DNA from: Beroe forskalii
Lineage: Eukaryota > Ctenophora > Nuda > Beroida > Beroidae
NCBI GenBank assembly: GCA_011033025.1
Contig: WFMF01000175.1
Location: 290,759-354,758 of the forward strand
Direction: 5' to 3'
Length of the DNA stretch: 64,000 nt
In this document: one piece after another, positions 43,249 to 54,124 of the stretch
Layout of the letters: the number at the start of each line of letters is the position of its first letter
Position numbering within the stretch: position 1 is the stretch's first letter
Translations under genes and position numbers: made by a program
Notes under the pieces: model-generated
Told to the model about the DNA's origin: nothing
What the model saw: only the letters and a program-made list of their open reading frames with translations
Databases searched by the model: none

Positions 43249-44224
43249 TTTTTCCCTCCCCATTGGCCTTTTTAGCTTTTTGTGAATACAAAAAGGCAAA
43301 TGAGAGGGTTGGCAGAGATCGTGGTTTGGGAAGATGAGAATAGGGATATGTGTATATCAGGTCCTGATTTGCAATACAACTACTGTAATTTCTGGAAAGT
43401 GCCCGGATTGCTCCTTTATAATATCAGTCGCGAAAATGTCCCTCCCTCCGTCCGTCCCTCCGTCCGTCCTTCCGTCCGTCCCCTCATCACAAATCTTCAA
43501 AATCACGAATTTCATCATCATTGGCTGTCGGTTGTCAAAACTAAAGTCTGACTTGGTCCATCCGTGGAAAATGCTCAAATTCTCTAAAATTATGATAAAT
43601 TCTAAATTGAAGGGCTGTTGAAGAATTCGTGACTTAAAATCTTAGGAGTGAGTTGGGCTATGGATTGAGGGATAAGATGATAAGCTGCGGTTCTCAATTA
43701 GTTTTAGTACCAATCTGTATCACTATTCGACTGTCTACTGAATTCGACTAAGTTCAAAAAATACGGTGGGTCGATGTGATTTGTGAAAGACGAATGATTC
43801 TTTTCGGAACGAGAGACAGCATTGAAACAGAAAGCATGAAAATTGAATTTTGAAGATCAGATGAAAAGTGACATCAACAGTCAAGAAAATACAGCGCGTG
43901 AACAAACGGTTACACAATCTGATGCGAAACGTAAACGAATTCAACGAAATGGCGCGAAATCTACAACGAACTGATTACAACAACTTGGTACGTAAGAACG
44001 CGCGCGCAAGAATTTCAGAAGAAATGGCACGTGCCAATGCATGTTCTCGGTGGTCGCGCGCAGCATTGGCGCAATATTTATACTCATACTAGGAGTACCT
44101 GTTGTATAATCATGCTAAGGTTCCATCAAGCACCGCCGGGGAGGGAAATTAAGCGCCTGCATACGGGTACATCCCACAAACAAGAATTGAAGAATCAAGC
44201 CCGCTGCAGGCGCAATTCTTGTTG
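43249..44224 (+). repeat. Left arm of a large inverted repeat
   Basis: About 976 bases matching 48269-49193 in reverse complement, with small indels. The outer tip is ttttttccctccccattggcc followed by a short ctttttagctttttg/caaaaagg stem. The inner tip is a hairpin: caagaattg...caattcttg around ccgctgcagg. A ccctccgtccgt microsatellite lies near 43440-43475. An open frame (43868-44092) is interrupted by stops in the other arm, so it is probably not a gene. Confidence 0.88.
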
Positions 44225-46200
44225 ACTATGGAAAGATCCCTAAAAACCTGATCGGATCGCCCAAAGATCCCGCCCAGATCCGGAGTGGACCGGATCTGAG
44301 ATCAGGTCGGTTCCTAGTTATTCATACTTTTATACGACTCAATACGATTGAAAATTTAACATTTGATAGTCCTACAATGATATTTTACATGATATTGAAC
44401 GAAGTAATTTAAGTATTTTTTCCCTCCTCCAATCGGCTTTTTTTGCAGAAAAAGGCATTGAGTTGGGTTAGAAAAGGCAAGTTTTGAAAGTTCTCAGAAA
44501 GTTTGTCCATACTACCTCTACTGTCAAAGAAATGATAACTGTATTAATGATGTTCGTGATTGTTCTTTAGTTGACGGCCGACAGGGTTAGGATGGAAATA
44601 AACAAATAAAGCGCTCGTGAAATCTCATAAGAAAACAAGCGAAATTTTTATCCTTTTTGATTTTTATCGCTTTCAGGTACACTGAATTCTCTCCTGAATA
44701 TGTTGACATGGATAGTGGATACCCTGCATTATGAAGAAATGGTAATTACCTAATTAGTTAGTTAGATTCGTTATTACTTTCTTTCCTTGATAAGTAAAGG
44801 GTTAATCGGCCCACCGACAAGTGCGCACATAAGAATCTATTTCCCACGGTCTAACAGGGTGGCTTGTCAATGATTTGAGCTGAGTGAGCACTTCAGATGC
44901 TGAAAACGACAACTGCGCACATTGCAGCACAGCCAAGTCAGAATCTGATCCAAACTACAACAAACGCTGCCCCACCATACGTGCAGCCACAGTGTCCATG
45001 CGAGGTCATGATGGGGACTTTGGCATGCGAGGTCATGATGGGTTAGGTGAAGATCGACTCACGTGATGTAGCTCATAGCTTCAGCGTATCCGGTATCATA
45101 TGAGAGGAACTGGAAGGGTTACATCATAGCTCATAGCTTCCTGTGATATCTTAGATATGCATGTCTACTTGGTTAGGTTATCTGAGATAAGAGAGAAAGC
45201 TCGTCAAGGTAGATAGATATGAGAGGTAATGCGGTTGTTTTCAGCAAGTTCATCACACGCCACACAGAACGTTGAAACAGAAGCCCTCGCCTTCGCTACT
45301 TCAGCCTCAGGGCCAATGGTATATTGGTATGACCCCTGCCAAGAAACGCAAGCCTTGACAGTAAAACCTGACCTGATCCCAGAGTTGAATCTTTGAATGT
45401 GCGCACTTGTCGTTTCAGATGCAGCCGGTTTATCATCCGGATTGTATGCATTAATCAGTGCAATTAACAATGTTGCCCCAGGCCAATTGTTAATCGACAC
45501 GATTAATGCATTAAATTCGGATGATAGACACTATTTAACCATGCCCCAAACGCTTTATGGACTTAGATGGACCAAATCCACGAGATTTTGTTTGTGGTTA
45601 TTCGGGGGAAGGATTAAATTGACCCTCATCACCCGGAAGGAACTCGTCAAAAGGACGGAAAAGGGTAAAAAGGTGGTTAAAAGATTCTACTTTAGTACTT
45701 TTGTTCTGAGGCCCAAGATTAGACATATTTTCCATCAGAAAAAAATGCTTAATCGAGTGGTGGGGACAACAAAAATCCAACAAAATAATTTTAGATCATT
45801 CTTTTACTAAGCTTTTGCTGCCCTTTTTGCTACCCTTTTTACTATATTCGCTTTTTTTACTGATTCTACCGCTCATAGCAGTAAGACTGTTTCTCCTTGA
45901 TTCTTCATTGTAATATAACTTGTAATATGATCATAATATGATCATACTCCCGGAAATACAAATAAACAAAAACTGGAATCCATGACGTGGCATCATAAAC
46001 CATCTACTAATATCCAATTTATGCACAATCCACGTCGTGAACTGGAATGTTGCTCGTAACACGTGCTATAATACTTCTGCCGAACCTGCTTCGGTACTAC
46101 TAAATGTTTAGTTTCCTGTTGGCCTGTGGGAAATAAATTCTTATCAATGCACTTGCCGGTAGGCTGTTCTGTGGTTAATGGTTAAATCATAGCTTGACCT
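44225..46200. other. Interior of the large inverted repeat, first part
   Basis: A partial third copy of the arm tip (ttttccctcctccaatcggc, then aaaaaggcattgag) is at 44419-44470. The duplicated phrases catgcgaggtcatgatggg (44998-45041) and catagctcatagctt occur near 45070-45140. The frame at 45397-45810 has no domain. No supported gene is seen. Confidence 0.45.
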
Positions 46201-47000
46201 CAATCAACAGAATCTTTATTATTACCCTCCCGTGGCTCAAACTCCAGTGTGATAATTATCGATATATCACTCCTTTATAGGACTACTGAACAGTGGCGGA
46301 ATAATAGAGCAGAATATCGTTAAATAAATTGTTGATTTTATGAAGGAGCACTTAAAAATCTATAAAAACGTTGAATTCAGACGAGGGTTTATATGTTTCG
46401 AATGACTTTGCAAACGATATAGCAGATGCCAGACTTTGATTTTATGAGGGTATTTAGGGGTTTTCATTTATGCATGATTTTAAAATATCGAAGTGCCAAT
46501 GTAAATACAATTTTGTAAATAATATTTTGTTTTCAAAAAAAATTCAGACGAGGGTCGTCAGACCCGAGTGGTACTGTTTTAGCGGGTAATAATACAATTA
46601 ACAAACTCATGGATCGTGTGATATCGAAAATTGTCAAACTTGGCTGACGCCTCGTGTGATAATTTTCGATATAACACTCCCATTCGTTTGTTAATCGTAC
46701 ATTATTTACTTGTAATGAAGTTGAAGATATAATGGCTGTTGCTGATATACAATTGAAATAAAAGTCAGAATATGAAACTTCCGCTCTCATTCTCGTCGCC
46801 CATTTTCAATTCTGGTCGATCAAAGATGAAAAAGGAAGAAAAAACCTGCATCCACAGCCGTGAACCGATAAACCCTATAGGTTTAGTCCCTCCCCGACCC
46901 AGCAGATAACAGCGGGTAATCAAATTAATTGTTATAAACGAGACAAAATCGTGTTGTTATATTTTGATGTAATAAAATGTCAAGATGAGTTCGAATACGT
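46200..47000. mobile_element. Foldback/MITE-like remnant
   Basis: The word cgtgtgatatcgaaaattgtc with aattaacaaactcatgg (46600-46640) is mirrored at 46650-46710 as cgtgtgataattttcgatataacactcc with gtttgttaat. Related cagtgtgataattatcgatatatcactcc is at 46240-46275. The cagacgagggt words at 46378 and 46545 are direct repeats. No ORF is seen. Confidence 0.5.
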
Positions 47001-47374
47001 TGGCTATATATTTTGTGACCCATACTCCCACGCTGTACCACATTTTTATATTGTTTTATGTAGCACGCGATGTCAGAAATCTATATCCATATGTGACAGT
47101 AGCGCGTAACGTACGTATATTACAGCAGAAAGCCTGCCAAAGTTCCCCATAACGGCGGCCGACGGTGAATCTTTGGTTAAGGACAGGGACTTATGGGGCA
47201 ATTCTTCTCGAACGAGCACCCAGTCTCAAGGTTTTCTGTTTTGAGCACATCCTCATCGTTCATGTTCATTGAGCCACGGTGAACTTCTGTTTTCTCCCAA
47301 CATCCTACACTGGTAAAGCATGCACATCATGCCAGCCAAAGCCAACTTCAACCAAAGTCAACTTCAAAGTCCAA

Positions 47375-47375
47375 T

Positions 47376-47403
<28 letters not shown>
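47375..47403. repeat. (CA)n microsatellite
   Basis: A run of about 14 CA dinucleotides. Confidence 0.95.
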
Positions 47404-47406
<3 letters not shown>

Positions 47407-47759
47407 CTTACCTGTCCATTCTCCATTAACCAGTCCAGTCACCACGACTCCCTCATCGGCTCAGCCCTGGGGTTAGGAAGGATTCTGGCATACGTGCCCT
47501 TATCCTGACGTGCAACCTATGCTAGACACCTTAGCCGGGCCACGTCCACCTTTTGGTGCTCCCCCCATTTACCTGCCCCATTGGGTTGACAGTTGATCTC
47601 GGGCAGTTGTGGTATCCCTACCAACCATGTCCACCAGTTGTTACTGAACACATGCTCTGTCAGTGACAACTCCTCATTGTGAACTCTACAGCCTCATCTG
47701 CTACATGGTCAGGTGTAGCAATATGGCTGCTAGAGGTCATCCTCAACCTAAATAACCCA

Positions 47760-47870
47760 TCATCACAAAGACACTCTCAACCCACAAAGACACTCCCCAC
47801 CCACAAAGACACTCCCCTCCTGCAAAGACACCCCCACCTGCAAAGACACCCTTCACACCACCCCTCCACT
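47760..47870. repeat. cacaaagacactcccc minisatellite
   Basis: Five to six imperfect copies of a 17-19 base unit (cacaaagacactccccacc) in a C-rich stretch. Confidence 0.8.
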
Positions 47871-48268
47871 TGAACCTTCTCCACCTCTCCTCCTCCCCTG
47901 CTGGGGATCATCTGGACCGCTTGAGAACAGAGATCAGGTAATAAACAGTGGTGTGCACAATTATTTACAATTGATATGGCACCGCCTGAACATGGGCTCA
48001 AAATGAATCACCTTGGTGGTTCACTATAATCTTATGTCTTATTTGGGCGCGTACGCAGATTTTAGTTTGTCCATGTTTTGATAGGTGAAAGATCGGAAAA
48101 AGATCTGAAAGAGTACGGAAATAGATCTGAAAGAGTACGGAAATAATATTATGCAATAATGAAAAGAATTTTTGAGATATCCTGACCCCAGTGTCCAAAA
48201 TTTATGTTTTATCCCAAATTATCATCTCTCACCAGCCCTTATTGGTCAATTCAAGCGTTATTATTACT

Positions 48269-49193
48269 CAACAAGAATTGCGCCTGCAGCGGGCTTAATT
48301 CTTCAATTCTTGTTTGTGGGATGTATGCAGGCGCTTAATTTCCCTCCCCGGCGGTGCTTGATGGAACCTTAGCATCATTATACAACAGGTACTCCTAGTA
48401 GGAGTATAAATATTGCGCCAATGCTGCGCGCGACCATCGAGAACATGCATTGGCACGTGCCATTTCTTCTAAAATTCTTGCGCGCGCGTTCTTACGCACC
48501 AAGTTGTTTTAATCAGTTCAGTGTAGATTTCGCGCCATTTCGTTGAATTCGTTTACGTTTCGCATCAGATTTTGTAACCGTTTGTTCACGCGCTGTATTT
48601 TCTTGACTGTTGATGTCACTTTTCATCTGGTCTTCAAAATTCAATTTTAATGCTTTCTGTTTCAATGCTGTCTCTCGTTCCGAAAAGAATCATTCGTCTT
48701 TCACAAATCACATCGACCCACCGTATACAGTCGAATAGTGATACAGATTGGTACGAAAACGAATTGAGAACAGAAGCTTATCATCTTATCCCTCAATCCA
48801 TAGCCCAACTCACTACTAAGATTTTAATTCACCAATTCTTCAACAGCCCTTCAATTAAGAATTGATCATAATTTTAGAGAATTTGAGCATTTTCCACGGA
48901 TGGACCAAGTCAGACTTTAGTTTTGACAACCGACAGCCAATGATTATGAAATTTGTGATTTTGAAGATTTGTGATGAGGGGACGGACGGAAGGACGGACG
49001 GAGGGAGGGACATTTTCGCGACTGATATTATAAAGGAGTAATCCGGGCACTTTCCAGAAATTACAGTAGTTGTATTGCAAATCAGGACCTGATATACACA
49101 TATCCCTATTCTCACCTTCCCAAACCACGATCTCTGCCAACCCTCTCATTTGCCTTTTTGTATTCACAAAAAGGCCATTGGGGAGGGAAAAAA
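48269..49193 (-). repeat. Right arm of a large inverted repeat
   Basis: Reverse-complement partner of 43249-44224, slightly shorter, with the same tip hairpins. Both arms keep the same outward order. They are therefore either the long terminal inverted repeats of one 5.9 kb element or two independent insertions of one repeat facing opposite ways. Confidence 0.88.
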
Positions 49194-49430
49194 TCAGTCC
49201 GAGGCGCTTTGAATACCAAAATTTTCACGTGGTCATGGGGATAAAGTCCCCGCGGCAAATCTACCATTGACCATGCCTCTTGTTGAATTGAATAGTGGAT
49301 GTATTGCACTCAGACAGCACCCATTTGTACCAGCAGGTGATGTGATTTATTAATAGGATCTTGTAAGACTATGGCGAAAAGAGGCTAGTGTGTCATATTA
49401 TTCGAGAGCATTCATTAATTATGATATGGA

Positions 49431-49620
49431 CTTCACTCGGAAAAATAAACTTAGGCACATCTAGCGCTTCAAGGGTTAAGATCATGATTAGGGTCAGGAT
49501 TTGTAAGGTTTAGGGTAAGGATTAAGGTTAGCATTTTGGTTAGGGCAATGGTTAGGTTTAGGATACAAAAAGATAGAGGTTTTGATCTGTGACGTCTCTC
49601 AGCCAGAGTTATATGGGACA
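49431..49620. repeat. TTAGGG-like interstitial block, copy 1
   Basis: A degenerate run of ttagggt/ggttagg words is flanked by ttcactcggaaaaataaac...tagcgctt on the left and gatctgtgacgtctctcagcc...tatatggga on the right. The same flanks bound copy 2 at 51815-52016, so the block belongs to a dispersed repeat rather than to a true telomere scar. Confidence 0.75.
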
Positions 49621-50109
49621 CACCCGAAAAGAGCTACAGCAATGATACCAAAGTACCAACCATTTTCTAATGAATAAATATGGTGCTTTCTTTATTCAAT
49701 ACTATGCTATTTGGCACTCGTAGGAGGATTTTATATAGAAAATTATGTAATAACTTTCCCTGCACTTGCAGAGCACAGTTGGTGAACGACAGGAGTTGAA
49801 CTTGGTTGGGAATCCCCTGTACGAGCTCTGCGTTTCTCTGTTTTAGTATATACCAATCAGTGGGAGAGTACGAAAGATTTTCGTCACGTGTCAAGGCAAT
49901 TATCACGTGTTGACGTCGCACCTGACAATATGCAAGACAAGTTTAGAGCGTATCACAGGGTAGTAGCTTAGTAGGTACTATTTGTATATAATTCGGGATT
50001 TTGCGTAATAATTTATTACGAACGGTACCCTGTAATGTCTTTTTTGTAGGGATTTTGTAGCACTGCAAAAACATGCTCGATAGATGCATAATGAAGGGTT
50101 TAGTAACGA
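49621..50109. other. Non-coding stretch
   Basis: No supported exon. It includes the start of the cgtaataatttattacgaacggtaccctg repeat family, which recurs at 50500-50690. Confidence 0.4.
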
Positions 50110-50385
50110 GTTAAAAGTACTAACCGTCATATTACACACGAGAACTCGAAAAATGGCAATATTTTCGAACACAAGGAAATGTTTTAAATTATGATTAATG
50201 ACAAAAGTACTAACCGTCATATTACACACGAGAACTCAAAAAAATGGCAATATTTTCGAACACAAGGAAATGTTTTAAATTATGATTAATGAAAAAAAAG
50301 TACTAACCGTCATATTACACACGAGAACTCGAAAAATGGCAATATTTTCGAACACAAGGAAATGTTTTAAATTATGATTAATGAA
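50110..50385. repeat. Three-copy tandem repeat, period 88-91
   Basis: The unit begins aaaagtactaaccgtcatatt and contains gaactcgaaaaatggcaat and gaaatgttttaaattatgattaatga. Copies start at about 50115, 50203 and 50295 and are nearly identical. Confidence 0.9.
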
Positions 50386-50494
50386 GGTACAGCTTGCTCA
50401 ACTGTGCGAAATAAATTATTACGCACTGTTCCACTGCACCATAATAAATTATTATGACCTACAGCGCGTAATAAATCCGGATTTTGGCACTACA

Positions 50495-50690
50495 GTGCGT
50501 AATAATTTATTGCGAACGCCCTGGTGCCTATAGGGTTTTTGAATGCATTGCATAAACATGCCTGGAAGGTGCATAATTTGTATAGTAGTAGACAGGGCAG
50601 TGCTAATTTATTGCGAACGGTACCCTGGTGCCGATAGGGTTTTTGAATGCATTGCATAAACATGCCTGGAAGGTGCATAATTAGAGCGTT
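50495..50690. repeat. Two-copy direct repeat (aatttattgcgaacg...ggtgcataatt)
   Basis: About 85 bases are repeated with few changes, starting near 50505 and 50605. A diverged third copy is at 50010-50090. The unit includes aacatgcctggaaggtgcata. Confidence 0.8.
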
Positions 50691-50699
50691 TTAAAGGGC

Positions 50700-51220
50700 A
50701 GTGCTATTTGACATTTGTATTATAGAGTCGTGTTACTTCACTTTTTTATAACTTGTTACTGACTTAATACTGAGTATTGGGTATCGTTGATTGAGAAAAA
50801 TATGAACTCAGGACTCTTAGGAAGAACTTAAGAATTAAGTTGATTTAAATTCTACTGTAGTTCCTATAATTGCTACTATAGTTTATTGAGTGAACAGTTG
50901 GACTCTCGAATGATAGGTAAATTATCTTATGAGTTGTAAATTTGGATCCTTATTAAAGTCCTGTAATTAATTAGTTGAAATTGAATAAAATATTTGTATT
51001 AAACAATTGTATCTTTACAAATTTACGAGCAGTTAATTACTTAAGTAGTTAAGTGATTTAGATTAATAATCACATACTTTAAAGCTTTAGGAGCATAAAA
51101 GATATTGATTTTTTTCTTGTTAGAAATACATATACATACAATGTCTTTTAATTATTGAAGTATTTCTAGTAAATCAATTTTGTTTTGATGATATTTGAAT
51201 GGACATTGTCACGTTTTAGG
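50700..51220. other. AT-rich non-coding stretch
   Basis: No features that I can support. Confidence 0.35.
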
Positions 51221-52650
51221 CCCTGATTTGCTAAACACGTATATCCCTGTGTGGAGCTCGCGCGGCGCGCTTCCCCAGGGAAGCGCGCGGCGCGTACACA
51301 CACCTATGCGGGCTTAGGAAGTCGACTGCCATGCAGCTGGTCGAACTCATTGGTAGATTACATGCCATCGACCTCAAGGTGGTCGGACATCTGATGGCCC
51401 TTCTGACTGACGGATATAGATAAACTACACCAAGTTACCAAGTTAGTTATATAAAAAAGTGAGCCTCCGCTCCTCGGTTTTCCTTCCCCTAACCAGGGGC
51501 GCGAAACCAGGGCGCTGGTTAGGGCAACGGTCAACGGTTTTCCTAACTCCTACATTTAGGACCTATTTTGCGCGCGAGTTCAGAAAAGAAAAGGCGCGCA
51601 CGCGAACAAACAGGGACCCGGACGCATATGGCATTATAGCATGTGGCAAGCTCCTCGGCCACCGTAGGTGTGTCAACGCACGCGCAACGGCCCACATGGT
51701 ACGTCTTTCTTGCCAGACGTTGCCTCGTAGGATGTTACCCTACCCTCGCGCGCGGCGCAACGTTCCACATTTGGGTACGTCTCCCATATAAACGGGAGCC
51801 TTCATTATCTATGACAATGACGTCACTCAGAAAAATATAATTAAGCGCACCTAGCGCTTTAAGGACTAGGGTTAGGGTCAGGATTAGGGTCAGGATTTGT
51901 TAGGGTTAAGGTTAGGATTAAGGTTAGGGTTTTGGTTAGGGCTATGGTTAGGTTTAGGATACAGAAAAATTGACATATAGATCTGTGACGTCACTCAGAG
52001 CCGTTTATATGGGAGAGATACCCACATTTGGACGTCACTTTGCGCCTTCCAACAACAAGTCAAAAGAAAGGGACAGACATCGCCCGCGCCGTCGAGACGT
52101 TGCCTGGCCCCTGCGCGCTTGCTAAACACGTATATCCCTGTGTGGCTCGCGCGGCCCGGCGCGCTTCCCCAGGGAAGCGCGTCAGCGCGAAGCGCACGGC
52201 GCGTACACACACCTATGCGGGCTTAGGAACTGCGCGCACGCCTCGACTCACGTTCACAGAGCTCTTGCCAGACGTTGCCTAAGAGTCGGGGCGCGCGAGG
52301 GGGCCAGGCAACGCTTGGCAACAGAGCTCTGTGAGTCGAGGCGCGGCGCGCGCGCAGAGTCGGGACGCAGACAACTTCTGGCTCGACGGACGATTGCTTC
52401 GTTTATTACTTCTGACTGGATGGCGAGGTTGCAAAGTGACGTCCAAATGTGGAACGTTGCGCCGCGCGCGAAGGTAGGGTAACATCCTACGAGGCAAGGT
52501 CCTGGTTAGAGCAAATTGCGACCTTCTTTCAACTCATATTTTGTCAATATTCGTAGGATGTTACCCTACCCTCGCGCGCGCGGCGCAACGTTCCACATTT
52601 GGACGTCACTTTGCGCAACAACAAGTCAGAAGAAAGAGACGGACATCGCC
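51220..52650. repeat. CpG-rich dispersed repeat mosaic, copy 2, with a second TTAGGG-like block
   Basis: It repeats in several orders and both orientations the phrases gctaaacacgtatatccctgtgtgg, gcgcttccccagggaagcgcg, gtacacacacctatgcgggcttagg, ccaaatgtggaacgttgcgcc and ttgccagacgttgcct. These also occur at 9460-10090 and 63680-64000. The TTAGGG-like block is at 51815-52016 between tgacgtcactcag words. Open frames here are by-products of high GC. The nested, shuffled order suggests repeated insertion or recombination inside the family. Confidence 0.75.
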
Positions 52651-52659
52651 CGTCGAGTC

Positions 52660-53140
52660 ATTATTCAATAATAAAGTTGAATTTGAGTGAATTCGCTACG
52701 GACTTCAGCTCCGTTGAAATCCACTTAACTTTGTGGAATTCATATGAAGTTCACTAAACACGAGTCCACAAAATGGACTTTTCAGTGCATGTGGACATTT
52801 TTTCATATGAGTTCAATGCCGACTGGATTCTGGGTTGAATTCATATGAATCGAATGTGCATATTTCATATGCATCTCAGTTCACTAAAATTTGGTGAACT
52901 GGTTCATCTGCTTTTTTGAATGCATATAAATTCATATGAAATTCATATGAAGTTGATGGACTTCATATGGAGTTCTTATGAATTCATATGAAGTTCATCT
53001 GGAATTCTTTCATATAAAAATTTATTTGAGTAAACAAAATTTCTTTATTGATCTCCACAACTTACAACTTGAACTGGTAAACAAATTCATATGAATTCGT
53101 GTGAGTTCATATGAAGTGCCTGGCGACTTTATATGAACTA
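52660..53140. repeat. ATTCATATGAAT-rich repeat, copy 2
   Basis: Many copies of attcatatgaa/ttcatatgaat words. The right end, gaactggtaaacaaattcatatgaattc...tgaagtgcctgg, matches the copy at 14785-14935. The self-complementary word makes the tract cruciform-prone. Confidence 0.75.
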
Positions 53141-53575
53141 CTTTCACCTGGTATAAGGCCAGTTTTTTGTGGTTTAAATTAACACCAACTCTGTAAAGTT
53201 CTAAATATGTTTTGTTTTCACTATGACTAATGGATTTAAGCTTTTATTCAAGTTAAGTTACACCAACACCAAAGACCAGCCATATTGCTTCTAAATCAAA
53301 AAGGAATAAATTTTTCATTAACATCAAATCAAAAATACATGCAGGTAGAATTTCAGAGGTTGTATTAGTTGCTTTAATTATACAAAAAACTTTGAAACAT
53401 CTTGATGAACCAAGATGGCATTGACAATCACTAAATATTGCAACCAATGTCTCATCTACTATCTTATATTGAATACCTATTTGAACTTTTGAACTTTTCC
53501 TTCTTTGATGTACCTACTCCACAACCACCACAGGCATTCTAAAGCATGTTATGATCTTTATGAGTTCAAAATGTC
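53141..53575. other. 5' flank of the second gene
   Basis: An acceptor-like caaccaccacag at about 53521-53532 could start the exon that carries the ATG, so an untranslated first exon upstream is possible. No TATA or initiator element is convincing. Confidence 0.4.
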
Positions 53576-54124
53576 ATGGAAACAAGTAATAGTGAAGTGA
53601 ATAAACTCACTACTAAATCAAATAGTTCACTTGCTCAATCAGGGGATGATAGTAAGATCAGTTGCAAAGTAAGAACTCTGGAATCACATAACATTGACCA
53701 GAATTCCACAAACAATTCTGATGACAAGCAGAATTTCCGTGAGCTGCTGCAAGACCGTGTATTAAAACGACTTCATGAAAAGACTGAGTGTGGGAAGAAG
53801 AATTTAGAGGCTGCTTCAACCAGCTCACCACCACTCAAAAGATATTTCTCAAATGAAGATCTATGGAAGCGGGTTGAAGATCGTGTTGCTGCAAAGAAAG
53901 CCAACAATGAAAAAGTTGCTGTTGAGAGCCCAAAATTAAACAACAATGTTACTCACACAAGTAAATCTGAAGATATCAAATCTAGAATTAGGAATATAAG
54001 CAAAGCTATTGGTCTAGCATCCACCATTCAGAGTGAGATTAAGGCAACTGAAAAAGAAAATGGTGACCATGAAGAAAGCTTAATCCCCTCCCATATTCCT
54101 TCTGCTGTAGACTTCTTTGCACAG
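53576..54124 (+). CDS. Unknown gene, exon 1 (183 codons)
   Basis: Starts METSNSEVNKL and ends VDFFAQ before gtaggt. Polar and charged, with FRELLQDRVLKRLHEK and DLWKRVEDRVAAKKANN, two similar basic helices that may form a short repeat, and a predicted coil (IKSRIRNISKAIGLAS). ATG context tgtcATGG. Ends in phase 0. Confidence 0.75.

Noticed and set aside
43868..44092. Small gene in the left inverted arm
   Set aside because: The reverse-complement copy in the right arm has stops in the same frame, so coding is not conserved.
45397..45810. 137-codon plus-strand ORF
   Set aside because: No domain and no convincing splice sites; an overlapping open frame on the other strand is equally good.
51815..52016. 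True telomere or chromosome-fusion scar
   Set aside because: The TTAGGG words are degenerate and the block recurs at 49431-49620 with the same flanks, so it is part of a repeat.
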